A stretch of 64,000 bases of DNA from Lachnospiraceae bacterium (GCA_014804265.1 JAAVAC010000055.1:40203-104202); one strand, 5' to 3'; counted from the stretch's first letter, positions 19,217 through 29,586 are shown. Numbers and translations: made by a program. Notes: generated from the sequence alone by a model not told the origin.

Positions 19217-20788
19217 ATGAGAAAGTATATTATTCCATTGTTTGCAATATTTTTGTCTTTTCTTTTTGCGGGTGTCATGGAAACACAGGCAGCAGCCAAT
19301 AAGGATACAATTGAAAATGGAATTTTTATAGGTGAAGTGGAGGTTTCCGGTATGACGGAAGAAGAAGCTGTTTCGGCTGTTTCCGAATATGTTTCTACCT
19401 TAGAAGATAAGGCTATTACCTTAAATGCCATGAATAACAATCATCTGCCTGTTTCGGCAGGAGATCTCAAGCTTTCCTGGAAGAATAAAGAAGTGGTAGA
19501 AGAGGCGCTTTCCCTTGGAAAAGTGGGAAATATCGTACAGAGATATAAGGCGTTAAAGGATTTAGAATATGAAAATAAGGTGTTTGAGATAACCTATGAT
19601 TTTGACAAAGAGGCTATCACAAAGATTTTAGAAGAGGACTGTGCAGAGTTTAATGTGTCCGCACAGGATGCAACCCTTACAAGGGAAAACGGCGCATTCG
19701 TCATCGAACCGGGACAAACAGGAGTCATCATTGATGTGGCAGGCTCTGCTTCGGCTATTTATGATTATCTTACTACGGAGTGGACAGGAGATGAAGCTTC
19801 CATTGATTTAAAGGTGGAGGTAGACGAGCCAAGGGGAACCGAGGAGGAATTATCCAAGGTAAAGGATGTGCTTGGTACTTTTACCACCAGTTACTCTTCT
19901 TCAGGCTATAATCGTTCCGGCAATGTGTCAAACGGCTGCCGGTTAGTAAACGGTACATTGCTTTATCCGGGAGATTCTTTTTCCATGTATGAAACGGTAA
20001 GCCCCTTTACAGAGGCAAACGGATATTTTGAAGCAGGCTCTTATTTAAACGGTATGGTAGTGGACAGCCTTGGAGGAGGAATCTGTCAGGTTTCCACAAC
20101 CCTGTACAATGCAGTATTAAAGGCAGAACTGGATGTGACGGAGCGTCATAACCATTCCATGATCGTAACCTATGTAGATCCTTCTGCCGACGCAGCCATT
20201 GCAGGAACCGCAAAGGACTTCAAATTCGTCAACAATCTGGAACATCCTATCTATATAGAAGGAGTTACAGCGGATAAAAAGATAACCTTTACTATTTACG
20301 GAGTGGAGACAAGGCCTTCCAACCGTAAGGTCACCTATGAAAGTGAAGTAATTAGTAAGACTACACCGGATGGGGAAAAGGTAATTGCAGACGGTGGACA
20401 GCCTATCGGATTCATTGACGTACAGTCAGCCCACATAGGCTATGTGGCACAGCTTTGGAAGGTTGTTACTGTAGACGGTGTGGAGGAAAGCCGTACTCAG
20501 GTAAATAAAAGTACCTATAAAATGACGCCGAGAACAGCAGTGGTAGGAACCGCTTCGGCAGATCCGAATGCAACAGCAGCAATGAATGCAGCCATTGCAA
20601 CCCAAAACATTGATCATGTGAAAAGTACCATTGCTTCTGTAAAAAATGCACCGGCAGATCCGGCTCAGGCAGCAGCCCAGGCGGCTCTTGCCCAACAGCA
20701 GGCAGCTATAGCGGCACAGCAGGCAGCCCAGGAGGCCGCACAGCAGGCAGCTCAGGAGGCAGCCCAACAGCAGCCACCTGCCCAATAA
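19217..20788 (+). CDS. VanW family protein with Ala/Gln-rich C-terminal tail
   Basis: Signal peptide; 'YNRSGNVSNGCRLVNGTLLYPGDSFSMYETVSPFTEANGY...GGGICQVSTTLYNAVL'. Confidence 0.92.
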   Translation: MRKYIIPLFAIFLSFLFAGVMETQAAANKDTIENGIFIGEVEVSGMTEEEAVSAVSEYVSTLEDKAITLNAMNNNHLPVSAGDLKLSWKNKEVVEEALSLGKVGNIVQRYKALKDLEYENKVFEITYDFDKEAITKILEEDCAEFNVSAQDATLTRENGAFVIEPGQTGVIIDVAGSASAIYDYLTTEWTGDEASIDLKVEVDEPRGTEEELSKVKDVLGTFTTSYSSSGYNRSGNVSNGCRLVNGTLLYPGDSFSMYETVSPFTEANGYFEAGSYLNGMVVDSLGGGICQVSTTLYNAVLKAELDVTERHNHSMIVTYVDPSADAAIAGTAKDFKFVNNLEHPIYIEGVTADKKITFTIYGVETRPSNRKVTYESEVISKTTPDGEKVIADGGQPIGFIDVQSAHIGYVAQLWKVVTVDGVEESRTQVNKSTYKMTPRTAVVGTASADPNATAAMNAAIATQNIDHVKSTIASVKNAPADPAQAAAQAALAQQQAAIAAQQAAQEAAQQAAQEAAQQQPPAQ

Positions 20789-20816
20789 GGAAACAAAAAA
20801 TAAAACAGAAATGTGA

Positions 20817-20846
20817 CTGGGAAGTTCCGGTATGGGAACTTCCTAT
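20817..20846 (+). terminator. Probable terminator hairpin downstream of vanW-like gene
   Basis: GGAAGTTCC-ggtatg-GGAACTTCC; weak U tract. Confidence 0.5.
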
Positions 20847-20907
20847 CATTATATAAGCTGTTATTCTATATAATAGAAATGTATGCCTGTTCTATTAGGA
20901 GGCAAAT

Positions 20908-21903
20908 ATGAAAATCGGAAAAGTACCGGAAACTGTATTAAAACGTTCCATATTAAAACAAGTACATAACAGGCGGGATGAAGTGCTGGTCGGTCCCGGA
21001 GTAGGGGAAGACTGCGCCATCCTGGAGCTTAAGGAGGGAGAGACCTTTCTGGTATCCACCGATCCTATTACAGGGGCAACCAGGGATGTGGGAAAGCTGG
21101 CGGTGCATATTACTGCCAATGACATTGCTTCCAGCGGAGGAGAACTGATTGGAGTGATGCTGACGGCTCTGTTGCCTCCTGATACGGAAGAACCTGAGAT
21201 CAAACAGATGATGGCAGATGTGGAGGAAGCATGTGCTCGGTTGAATATGCAGGTTTTAGGAGGCCATACGGAAATTACCGATGCGGTGAACAGACCTGTG
21301 CTGACGGTGACCGGTATCGGCAAGGGGAAAAAAGAACGATTGATTACGACTAAGAATGTCAAGCCCGGTCAGGATGTGGTGGTGACCAAGTGGATTGGGT
21401 TAGAGGGGACTTCTATTTTAGCAAAAGAAAGGGAAGAAGAGCTTCTTACAAGATATCCCAGACATCTGATTGATACTGCAAAAGGCTTTGACCAATATTT
21501 GTCCGTAGTGAAAGAGGCCGCCACCGCCATTAAGTCCGGCGCAAGTGCTATGCATGACGTGACGGAGGGCGGAATTTTTGGTGCACTCTGGGAAGTGGCA
21601 GAAGGCGCAGGCGTTGGACTACAAATCGATTTAATGAAGCTTCCAATCAAGCAGGAAACGGTAGAAATCTGTGAATATTTCCGTATCAGTCCCTATGAGC
21701 TGATTTCCAGCGGAAGCATGCTGATTATTACGGACAATGGACATGATCTGGTAGCAGCCCTGAAAGAGCAGGGAATCCACGGGACAGTGGTGGGAAAAAC
21801 CACGGACAGCAATGACAGAGTTGTTATAAACGGAGAGGAAAGCAGATTTTTAGAGCCGCCGAAAACAGATGAACTGTATAAGGCATTAGGCATGAATGAG
21901 TAA
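20908..21903 (+). CDS. AIR synthase-related protein (HypE/PurM-like)
   Basis: 'GPGVGEDCAIL', 'GGHTEIT', 'HDVTEGGIFGALWEVAEGAGVG'. Confidence 0.88.
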   Translation: MKIGKVPETVLKRSILKQVHNRRDEVLVGPGVGEDCAILELKEGETFLVSTDPITGATRDVGKLAVHITANDIASSGGELIGVMLTALLPPDTEEPEIKQMMADVEEACARLNMQVLGGHTEITDAVNRPVLTVTGIGKGKKERLITTKNVKPGQDVVVTKWIGLEGTSILAKEREEELLTRYPRHLIDTAKGFDQYLSVVKEAATAIKSGASAMHDVTEGGIFGALWEVAEGAGVGLQIDLMKLPIKQETVEICEYFRISPYELISSGSMLIITDNGHDLVAALKEQGIHGTVVGKTTDSNDRVVINGEESRFLEPPKTDELYKALGMNE

Positions 21904-21953
21904 GCATTAGAATTGTATTAAAAAATAAGGGAATTATAAAGGAGATTAAAAGG

Positions 21954-22436
21954 ATGAGAGAACAGATTTTATCCATTATAGAAAAGAACAGCCGTATTGA
22001 TATAAAAGAGTTGGCAGTGATTTTGGGAATGCCGGAGATTGATGTGGCAAATGAATTAAAGAAAATGGAAGAGGAAGGAGTTATCTGCGGCTATCATACA
22101 CTGGTAGACTGGGAAAAGACCTCAATTGAAAAAGTAACTGCCCTGATTGAAGTCCGTGTGACACCACAGAGGGGACAGGGCTTTGACAACATTGCAGAAC
22201 GGATTTATAAATACCCGGAGGTTCATGCAGTTTATTTGATTTCCGGAGGATATGACTTGTTAGTAACTTTGGAAGGGAAGTCCTTAAAGGAGGTTTCCAA
22301 TTTTGTTTCCGACAAATTATCCACTCTGGAATCCGTACTCAGTACGGCAACTCACTTTATTTTAAAGAAATATAAGGATCACGGAACGATTTTAGCAACG
22401 AAAACAACAGACGAAAGGATGAAGATTACACCATGA
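21954..22436 (+). CDS. Lrp/AsnC family transcriptional regulator
   Basis: N-terminal HTH and C-terminal RAM-like domain. Confidence 0.9.
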   Translation: MREQILSIIEKNSRIDIKELAVILGMPEIDVANELKKMEEEGVICGYHTLVDWEKTSIEKVTALIEVRVTPQRGQGFDNIAERIYKYPEVHAVYLISGGYDLLVTLEGKSLKEVSNFVSDKLSTLESVLSTATHFILKKYKDHGTILATKTTDERMKITP

Positions 22437-23608
22437 GAAATCCATTAGCAGATCAAGTAGTAGCTTTAAAGCCCTCAGGAATCAGGAAGTTTTTTGACAT
22501 CGTAAGCGAAATGGAAAATGCCATCTCATTAGGTGTAGGAGAGCCTGATTTTGAGACCCCCTGGTTTATCCGGGATGAGGGTATTTATTCTTTAGAAAAA
22601 GGCCGTACCTTTTATACTTCCAATGCAGGTTTGAAGGAACTGAAAATAGAAATCTGCAATTATTTAAAAAGGCGCATGAATCTGGAATATCATTATAACA
22701 ATGAAGTGTTGGTAACGGTAGGCGGTTCAGAGGCAATTGATATCGGCCTTCGTGCCATGATCAATCCCGGGGAGGAAGTACTGATTCCCCAGCCAAGCTA
22801 TGTTTCCTATGAGCCTTGCGCCATTTTAGCAGGCGCAAAGCCGGTTATTATTGAATTAAAGCATGAAAACCAGTTCCGCCTTACCGCTCAGGAATTGGAG
22901 GATGCCATTACGGAAAAAACCAAGGTATTGATTCTGCCATTCCCCAATAATCCTACAGGAGCCATTATGGAACGGAAGGATTTGGAGGCAATTGCAGAGG
23001 TCATCAAAAAGCATGACATCTTTGTGATTTCCGACGAGATTTATTCAGAGCTTTCCTATAACGGAAATCATGTTTCCATTGCCAATATAGAAGGCATGAA
23101 GGAAAGGACTATTTTAATCAACGGATTTTCCAAGGCATATGCCATGACCGGGTGGAGGCTGGGATATGCCTGTGGACCAAAGGCAATCATTGAACAGATG
23201 ATTAAGATTCACCAGTTTGCCATTATGTGTGCACCTACTACAAGCCAGTATGCTGCCGTAGAGGCATTGAAAAACGGAGATGAAGAGGTTGCCAAAATGC
23301 GGGATGCATACAATCAGAGGAGACGTTACCTCATTCATGCCTTTCAGGAAATGGGCTTAGAATGCTTTGAGCCTTTTGGGGCCTTTTACATATTCCCGTG
23401 CATCAAGGAATTTGGAATGACCTCTGATGAATTTGCCACCAGATTTTTAGAGGAAGAGGAGGTTGCCGTAGTGCCGGGAACTGCGTTCGGAGACTGTGGA
23501 GAAGGATTCCTTCGTATTTCCTATGCCTATTCCTTAGAGAATTTAAAGATAGCCATCGGAAGGCTGGAAAGGTTCATTACGAAGCTTAGGAAGGAACAGA
23601 AAGGCTGA
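22433..23608 (+). CDS. Pyridoxal phosphate-dependent class I/II aminotransferase
   Basis: 'PFPNNPTGA', 'SDEIYSEL', 'NGFSKAYAMTGWRLGY'. Confidence 0.94.
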   Translation: MRNPLADQVVALKPSGIRKFFDIVSEMENAISLGVGEPDFETPWFIRDEGIYSLEKGRTFYTSNAGLKELKIEICNYLKRRMNLEYHYNNEVLVTVGGSEAIDIGLRAMINPGEEVLIPQPSYVSYEPCAILAGAKPVIIELKHENQFRLTAQELEDAITEKTKVLILPFPNNPTGAIMERKDLEAIAEVIKKHDIFVISDEIYSELSYNGNHVSIANIEGMKERTILINGFSKAYAMTGWRLGYACGPKAIIEQMIKIHQFAIMCAPTTSQYAAVEALKNGDEEVAKMRDAYNQRRRYLIHAFQEMGLECFEPFGAFYIFPCIKEFGMTSDEFATRFLEEEEVAVVPGTAFGDCGEGFLRISYAYSLENLKIAIGRLERFITKLRKEQKG

Positions 23609-23610
23609 TC

Positions 23611-24108
23611 ATGAATATTATTTTACATCAGCCGGAGATACCGGCAAATACAGGAAATATCGGTCGGACCTGTGTGGCAACCGGAACGAAGCTTCATTTA
23701 ATTGAGCCTTTGGGCTTTAAGCTCAATGAGAAGTCCATTAAACGGGCGGGCATGGATTACTGGGAGCATTTAGATGTAACCCGCTATGTGAATTTTAAAG
23801 AGTTTTTAGAGAAGAACCCGAATGCGAAAATCTGGATGGCAACCACAAAGGCAAAACATATTTATACGGAAGTGGAATATTCTCCAGATGATTTTATTAT
23901 GTTTGGGAAGGAAAGCGGGGGAATACCGGAGGAGATTTTAGTGGATTATGAAGAAACCTGTATCCGGATTCCCATGCTGGAACAGGTCCGTTCCCTGAAT
24001 CTGTCTAATTCTGTGGCAATTGTGCTTTATGAGGCGCTGAGACAGAATGGGTTTTCCCATATGCAGTTGGAGGGGGAGCTGCATAGGCTTCAGTGGAAGG
24101 GAGAATAA
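23611..24108 (+). CDS. trmL: tRNA (cytidine(34)-2'-O)-methyltransferase (SPOUT)
   Basis: 'HQPEIPANTGNIGRTCVATGTKLHLIEPLGF', 'FGKESGGIPEEIL', 'RSLNLSNSVAIVLYEALRQ'. Confidence 0.94.
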   Translation: MNIILHQPEIPANTGNIGRTCVATGTKLHLIEPLGFKLNEKSIKRAGMDYWEHLDVTRYVNFKEFLEKNPNAKIWMATTKAKHIYTEVEYSPDDFIMFGKESGGIPEEILVDYEETCIRIPMLEQVRSLNLSNSVAIVLYEALRQNGFSHMQLEGELHRLQWKGE

Positions 24109-24126
24109 GCAAAAATTGCTAGCGGC

Positions 24127-24249
24127 TTGAAACATGTTAGCAGATATGATATAGTATAAACATAAAAAGAAGCAACCGCCCACAAGGGGTTGACCATGAT
24201 TGTGTAGAAAAGCCACCCAAGCTCAGTCAAAGTATTAGGGTGGTTTTCT
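24127..24249 (+). ncRNA. Putative antitoxin RNA of a type I toxin-antitoxin locus (promoter TTGAAA-17-TATAGT, start ~24162, terminator 24206-24249)
   Basis: Consensus promoter, no ORF, AGAAAAGCCACCC...GGGTGGTTTTCT hairpin; convergent with the toxin ORF. Confidence 0.65.
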
Positions 24250-24257
24250 ATGTATAA

Positions 24258-24353
24258 CTACTTACAAAACGTAAATACGAATGTAAGTAATGCCAATAGG
24301 AAAAGACCAAAGGTCATTATATCCTTAAAATCAAAATGATTTTTCATAGGCAT
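24258..24353 (-). CDS. Putative holin-like small hydrophobic toxin, 31 aa (MPMKNHFDFKDIMTFGLFLLALLTFVFTFCK)
   Basis: GGGGGTG RBS, single TM, similar to Hol-Tox/TxpA-like peptides; promoter 24415-24444 (-). Confidence 0.72.
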   Translation of the reverse strand: MPMKNHFDFKDIMTFGLFLLALLTFVFTFCK

Positions 24354-24456
24354 CACCCCCATTCTTTTTAGAATGAGGTCAACACACCCTGCAACACGAT
24401 TGCTTCCGACATGTAGTATATCATATTTCGTTATGGTTAGACAACAGAAACCAAAA

Positions 24457-25887
24457 TCAGACATCCCCCAAATCCATATTCTCTGCTTTCTGCAAAGTAA
24501 AAATAAACTCGCTGCCAACCCCCTCTGTACTGATCACATTTATATTCTCCCCATGGGAATGAATGATCTCCTTCGTAATGGAAAGCCCAAGGCCGGTGCC
24601 CTTTTTATCCTTTCCACGGGAGAGGTCTGTTTTGTAGAAACGGTCAAAAATCAATTTCAGGCTGTCCTTGGGAATGCCGATGCCGTTATCCTTGACGGAA
24701 ACAAAAAGCTTATTGTTTTTTTCCCTTGTTTCGATTGTAATGACGGAATTGTTGTGGGAAAATTTAATGGCATTGTCCAGCAGATTGTAGAGCACCTGCT
24801 GGATTTTAGTCATGTCTCCATTCACATACATGATGTCTCCGGTAAGAATCAAGTCAATCAGGATCTGTTTTTTGTTGCAGGTGCCTTCAAAGGTCTCTAC
24901 CGTTTCCTTGATCATTTGATTCAGCTCAAAGTCAGTGCGTTCCAGCACCACCCCTTTCGTATTTAAATTATTCAGGGTCAGCAGGCTGTTTGTAAGCTTG
25001 GTCAGCCGATCTGTTTCATTTAATACGATGTTTAAATACTTTTCGTGCATTTCCGGAGGAATGGTGCCGTCCAGCATAGCTTCCAGATAACCTTTTATAG
25101 AAGTAAGGGGGGAACGGAAGTCGTGGGAGACATTTGCCACGAACTTCTTTTGATTATCTTCGGAGCGGGCAATCTCACTGGCCATATAATTCAGAGAAGC
25201 AGCCAGATACCCCATTTCATCCATACTTTCTACAGACAGTTCATAGTGCATATTTCCGCTGGCATACTGTTCGGTAGCGGTAATGATTTTCTTTAAGGGA
25301 ATGTAAAACATTTCTGTAAAAAACAGTAAAATAATCAGAGAAAGAAGAATCAGCAGCACTAAAGTAATATAAGTAACGCCTAACAGGCTGTCACTGGATT
25401 TGTAAATATCGCTCATGGGCTTATGAATGATCACATAACCTTTTATTTTATAATTGGAAGAGATGGGAGTAAAGACGCTTAATACCTCTTCCTCAAATTC
25501 TCCAAAAAAGTTGCCGGTTACATAGTAAGAATCGGAAGTGACTGCAGGATCAAAGTTGGCAATGACCTTGGGATTGTCCACATTAGTAGCCTCTCCGGAA
25601 TTCAATACTACCGTACCGGAGGGATTTACGATCCAGATATCCGCAGAAAGATAGGTTCCAAGGGCATTTAGCTGGGTATAGGCGGACTCTAAGGTAATCC
25701 TGCTGGAATACAGCTCTGCCGCATAAGTCTTGGAAATCATGGAAGCCTCTTTGTATAAGGTCTCGGCATGTTCCCTTTTTAGATGTTCCAAAGTCAGACT
25801 GGAAGAAAAAGTGGCTACTACAATAAAACCGAAGCAGCCAAAAATAATATATGCCAGTAAAAATTTCAGATATAGTGTCTTTCTCAT
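24457..25887 (-). CDS. Sensor histidine kinase with HAMP domain
   Basis: 'FVANVSHDFRSPLTSIKGYLEAML', N/G1/G2 boxes. Confidence 0.95.
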   Translation of the reverse strand: MRKTLYLKFLLAYIIFGCFGFIVVATFSSSLTLEHLKREHAETLYKEASMISKTYAAELYSSRITLESAYTQLNALGTYLSADIWIVNPSGTVVLNSGEATNVDNPKVIANFDPAVTSDSYYVTGNFFGEFEEEVLSVFTPISSNYKIKGYVIIHKPMSDIYKSSDSLLGVTYITLVLLILLSLIILLFFTEMFYIPLKKIITATEQYASGNMHYELSVESMDEMGYLAASLNYMASEIARSEDNQKKFVANVSHDFRSPLTSIKGYLEAMLDGTIPPEMHEKYLNIVLNETDRLTKLTNSLLTLNNLNTKGVVLERTDFELNQMIKETVETFEGTCNKKQILIDLILTGDIMYVNGDMTKIQQVLYNLLDNAIKFSHNNSVITIETREKNNKLFVSVKDNGIGIPKDSLKLIFDRFYKTDLSRGKDKKGTGLGLSITKEIIHSHGENINVISTEGVGSEFIFTLQKAENMDLGDV

Positions 25888-25890
25888 AGA

Positions 25891-26601
25891 TTATCCCCGT
25901 GATCTCACTTCAAATTTGTAGCCGATGCCCCATACGGTAGAAAGACTCCATTCTTCATGGTCGCTGATTTTTTCACGCAGTCTTTTAATATGCACATCTA
26001 CTGTTCGGGTATCCCCGATATATTCATAGCCCCAGATTTGGTCTAAAAGCTGTTCCCTTGTAAATACCTGATTTGGGGAGGAAGCCAGAAAATATAATAA
26101 TTCCAGTTCCTTAGGAGGCATTTCCACCACCTTGCCCTTATGGAGTACGGAATAGTTGGTCAGGTTAATGACCAGATCCTTGTATTCCACCTTCTTTGTG
26201 GAATCTGCCTGTTCCCCGCTTGCAGGAGCCTGCTTGTACCGGCGCAGCACTGCCTTTACTCTGGCGACTAACTCTTTGGAATCAAAGGGCTTCTCCATAT
26301 AATCATCTGCCCCTAACTCAAGGCCCAATACCTTGTCAAATATCTCTCCCTTTGCGGAAAGCATGATAATGGGAGTGTTGGAACCGGAACGGACTGAACG
26401 GCACACCTCATAGCCATCGATGCCGGGGAGCATCAAATCCAATAAAATCAAATTAGGCTGAAAGGTCTTTAAGGCTTCCAGGGCGGATTCGCCGTCATTG
26501 ACAATAAGAGTATCGAAGCATTCCTTTGTCAAATAAAGAGAAATAAGTTCTGCAATGTTGTTGTCGTCATCTACGATTAAAATTTTTTGTTTGGTTACCA
26601 T
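25891..26601 (-). CDS. OmpR/PhoB family response regulator
   Basis: 'ILIVDDDNNIAELI', 'LLDLMLPGIDGYEVCR', C-terminal winged helix. Confidence 0.95.
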   Translation of the reverse strand: MVTKQKILIVDDDNNIAELISLYLTKECFDTLIVNDGESALEALKTFQPNLILLDLMLPGIDGYEVCRSVRSGSNTPIIMLSAKGEIFDKVLGLELGADDYMEKPFDSKELVARVKAVLRRYKQAPASGEQADSTKKVEYKDLVINLTNYSVLHKGKVVEMPPKELELLYFLASSPNQVFTREQLLDQIWGYEYIGDTRTVDVHIKRLREKISDHEEWSLSTVWGIGYKFEVRSRG

Positions 26602-26627
26602 ATAGGTCCTCCTTATAAAAGTGGCGC

Positions 26628-29003
26628 TTATTTAAATTCTGCTATGGTGACGCCTGCATCCCCTTCGCCAAATTCACCCAGCCGATAAGATTTCACATAA
26701 GACAGCTTTTTTAAATGGTTCTGGACAGCATTTCGCAGGGCGCCGGTTCCCTTGCCATGGACAATGCGCACACTGGGAAGATGGGTGACATAGGCATCAT
26801 CCAGATATTTGTCCAGTGCGGCAATAGCCTCATCTACGGTTTTTCCTAAAAGGTTGATTTCCGGGGAAATATGGGAAGCCTTGGACAGTCCCATGCGCCC
26901 GTTTTTTGCCCGGGATAAATTGGGTGCTTTGATATCTTCCTCCTGTAAGGGGATAATGTCGCTTATGTGTACCTTGGAGCGGATAATGCCGCATTGTACG
27001 AAAAGCATTCCCTTTGCATCAGGCCTGGAGCTGATAGTGCCTTTTACGTTCATGGACAAAACCTTTACGCTGTCGCCTAATTTGATCTGGCCCGGCTTCA
27101 GTCCGCCCTTTTGGACTTTCTGCTGTTTGGGAGTGAGGCTGGAATTTTTATCGGATATTTTTTCACGGACTTTATTCCGCTTCTGCTCCATTTCTTTTAT
27201 GGAGGCATTGGAACCGTATTTCTGGAAGGAACGGATTGTTTCGTCTGCAAAGTCTTTGGCTTCCTGCAGGATATTCCGGGCTTCTTCGTTAGCCTCCCTT
27301 AAAATACGCTCTCTGGAAGCTTCTATTTTGTCCTGCTTGGATTCCAGCTGTTTCTTTAAAGCTTCGATTTCCTGCTTATAAGCTTCAATTTCCAACTGCT
27401 CTTTCTCTATGGTGGTGCGGCTGTTTTCCAAGTCGGACAGCAGATCTTCAAAGCTTTCCGCTTCTGTAGAAAGCTGCTTTCTGGCAGTCTCAATGATGGA
27501 ATCAGACAGCCCCAGCTTACCGGAAATGGCAAAAGCATTACTTTTACCGGGTACACCGATTAAGAGGCGGTAGGTAGGGCTTAAGGTTTCCACGTTGAAC
27601 TCACAGCAGGCATTTTCTGCATGCCTGTTGGACAAGGCATAGACCTTTAATTCACTATAATGGGTAGTAGCCATAACAAAAGCCTGTTTCTTGCTTAGAT
27701 GCTCCAGTATGGCAATGGCAAGAGCGGCGCCCTCCGTAGGATCCGTACCGGCGCATAATTCGTCAAAAAGGCAGAGGGAACGGGAATCCGCCTCATTCAA
27801 TATGCGGACGACGTTGGTCATATGGGAGGAGAAGGTAGATAAGCTCTGCTCGATGCTCTGCTCATCTCCAATATCTGCAAATACATTGGTGAATATGCTC
27901 AATTCACTGCGATCCAGTGCAGGAATATGCAGTCCGGCCTGCCCCATTAAAGTAAATAAACCTACGGTCTTTAAAGAAACGGTTTTTCCACCGGTATTTG
28001 GTCCCGTTATGATTAGCTGATGAAAAGCATCCCCTAAATAAATATCAATGGGAACTACCTTGTCCTTAGGTAAAAGGGGGTGCCTGCCCTTACGGATGTT
28101 TATATAGCCCCTCTGGTTAAAGACCGGTTCGGTAGCATTAAGCTCCATGGCCAGGGAAGCCTTTGCAAAGGTAAAGTCCAAAAAAGTCATAAGTTCCACA
28201 TTTCGTTTCAGAGTGTGAGTATGCTCGCTGCATAAAAGCGAAAGCTCTTTTAGGATTTTCTCGATTTCTTCCTTTTCCTGCAGGGAAAGCTCCTTGATTT
28301 TATTATTTAATTCGATAATGGCAGAAGGCTCAATGAATAAGGTGGAACCGCTTCCGGACTGGTCGTGGATCATGCCGGGAACCTGGTTCTTGTATTCTGC
28401 CTTTACCGGAATGCAATACCGGTTATTGCGCATGGTAATGACCGGATCCTGCAGATAAGTCCGATATGAGCCGTTTACCATGGAATTCAGCTGACTGTGG
28501 ATTTTATCTCCGGCTATTCCCATCTGTCGGCGGATATGACGAAGGGTAGAGCTGGCATCATCAGCAATCTCCTCCTCCGACAGGATGCACCGGCGCAGTT
28601 CACTGCTTAGCCGGGTAAGGGGCTCTAATTCCTCAAAAAAGCTCTCAAGACTGTCGGTAAGCTCCTTTCCGTCAGAACGGCCGAAATTTTTTACCCGCGC
28701 GGTATTTTCCAAAAGGGAAGCAATCTGCAGAAGTTCCGCAGCATTTAAAGAACCGCCTATTTCCAAATGCCTGCACATATAAGATAAATCCCTGTTTCCG
28801 CCAAAAGAGGTATTTCCCTTCTTGAACAGTCTCGACAAGGCATCTTTTGTGTAAGTCTGTGCTAACTGAATCTCATCCAGATCCGACAGGGGCACCAGAC
28901 TGCGGCACAGCTCCTTTCCGGGCTGGGAAGAAGCCTTTTCCACCAGTATATCTATTATTTTATGGTATTCCAATACGCGTAATGCTTTTTCGTTTATCAT
29001 CAT
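26628..29003 (-). CDS. mutS2: Endonuclease MutS2
   Basis: 'TGPNTGGKTVSLKTVGLF', 'DELCAGTDPTEGAALAIAIL', C-terminal Smr domain 'IVHGKGTGALR'. Confidence 0.96.
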   Translation of the reverse strand: MMINEKALRVLEYHKIIDILVEKASSQPGKELCRSLVPLSDLDEIQLAQTYTKDALSRLFKKGNTSFGGNRDLSYMCRHLEIGGSLNAAELLQIASLLENTARVKNFGRSDGKELTDSLESFFEELEPLTRLSSELRRCILSEEEIADDASSTLRHIRRQMGIAGDKIHSQLNSMVNGSYRTYLQDPVITMRNNRYCIPVKAEYKNQVPGMIHDQSGSGSTLFIEPSAIIELNNKIKELSLQEKEEIEKILKELSLLCSEHTHTLKRNVELMTFLDFTFAKASLAMELNATEPVFNQRGYINIRKGRHPLLPKDKVVPIDIYLGDAFHQLIITGPNTGGKTVSLKTVGLFTLMGQAGLHIPALDRSELSIFTNVFADIGDEQSIEQSLSTFSSHMTNVVRILNEADSRSLCLFDELCAGTDPTEGAALAIAILEHLSKKQAFVMATTHYSELKVYALSNRHAENACCEFNVETLSPTYRLLIGVPGKSNAFAISGKLGLSDSIIETARKQLSTEAESFEDLLSDLENSRTTIEKEQLEIEAYKQEIEALKKQLESKQDKIEASRERILREANEEARNILQEAKDFADETIRSFQKYGSNASIKEMEQKRNKVREKISDKNSSLTPKQQKVQKGGLKPGQIKLGDSVKVLSMNVKGTISSRPDAKGMLFVQCGIIRSKVHISDIIPLQEEDIKAPNLSRAKNGRMGLSKASHISPEINLLGKTVDEAIAALDKYLDDAYVTHLPSVRIVHGKGTGALRNAVQNHLKKLSYVKSYRLGEFGEGDAGVTIAEFK

Positions 29004-29231
29004 CTATTCCTCAACAATTCCATATCACACAGTTTATCAGGCACCATATGCCAAAAGGGCGGACCGGAAGGAAAAAACAGCCTGTTTTCCGGTAATCTGC
29101 GGCAGTGGGACTGATAAGATTCAGTATAGCATATATCCGAAAAAAAAGCCATGAAGCTTTACAATAAAGCTGGCATCCGATATACTTATGGGGAATGGGT
29201 TAGATAAGGGATAAAGGTGATGGAGGGGGAC

Positions 29232-29459
29232 GCAACAGAGGGATGAGAGCGGATTGGCTGCGGTGTTTTGGATGGCGCTTTTCCTAAACAGCCTGAGGGA
29301 GGTTGTGGAAGGCGGCCGGGTCGGCATATAGCGCCGTCCATGGCGCAATATGCCTAAAATTGCCATCCGTGGCAATTTTTCCCTGGGTCTGCGAACAGGC
29401 TGTTAAGGAAAAGCGCCATCCAAAACAAAGCAGCCAATCCGCTCTCATCCCTCTGTTGC
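29232..29459. repeat. Long-hairpin element, type A (64-nt arms, two nested hairpins in core)
   Basis: Arms 29232-29295 / 29396-29459 complementary at 61 of 64 positions; shares left arm with 50112 and 58966 copies. Confidence 0.93.
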
Positions 29460-29586
29460 TGTTTTGTCTCATCCTTTACTTTTTAAGAAAATGCTTGTAT
29501 CATTCCAATTTAAGGCAAAAGCTTTCTTATAAATTATAAATGGAATAAATAGATAGATAGGTATAGATATGGCTTTTCGATGCACA

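Noticed and set aside
20640-20788. Short-period repeat-like sequence (AQQQAAxxAAQQAA) at the end of the VanW gene
   Set aside because: Ordinary Ala/Gln-rich low-complexity tail, not a tandem DNA repeat element.
24373-24966. 197-aa plus-strand ORF opposite the histidine kinase
   Set aside because: Antisense to a well-supported kinase and to the toxin promoter region.
29545-29575. ATAGATAGATAGGTATAGATATGG microrepeat
   Set aside because: Only a few units, low-complexity AT sequence; not convincing as a functional repeat.
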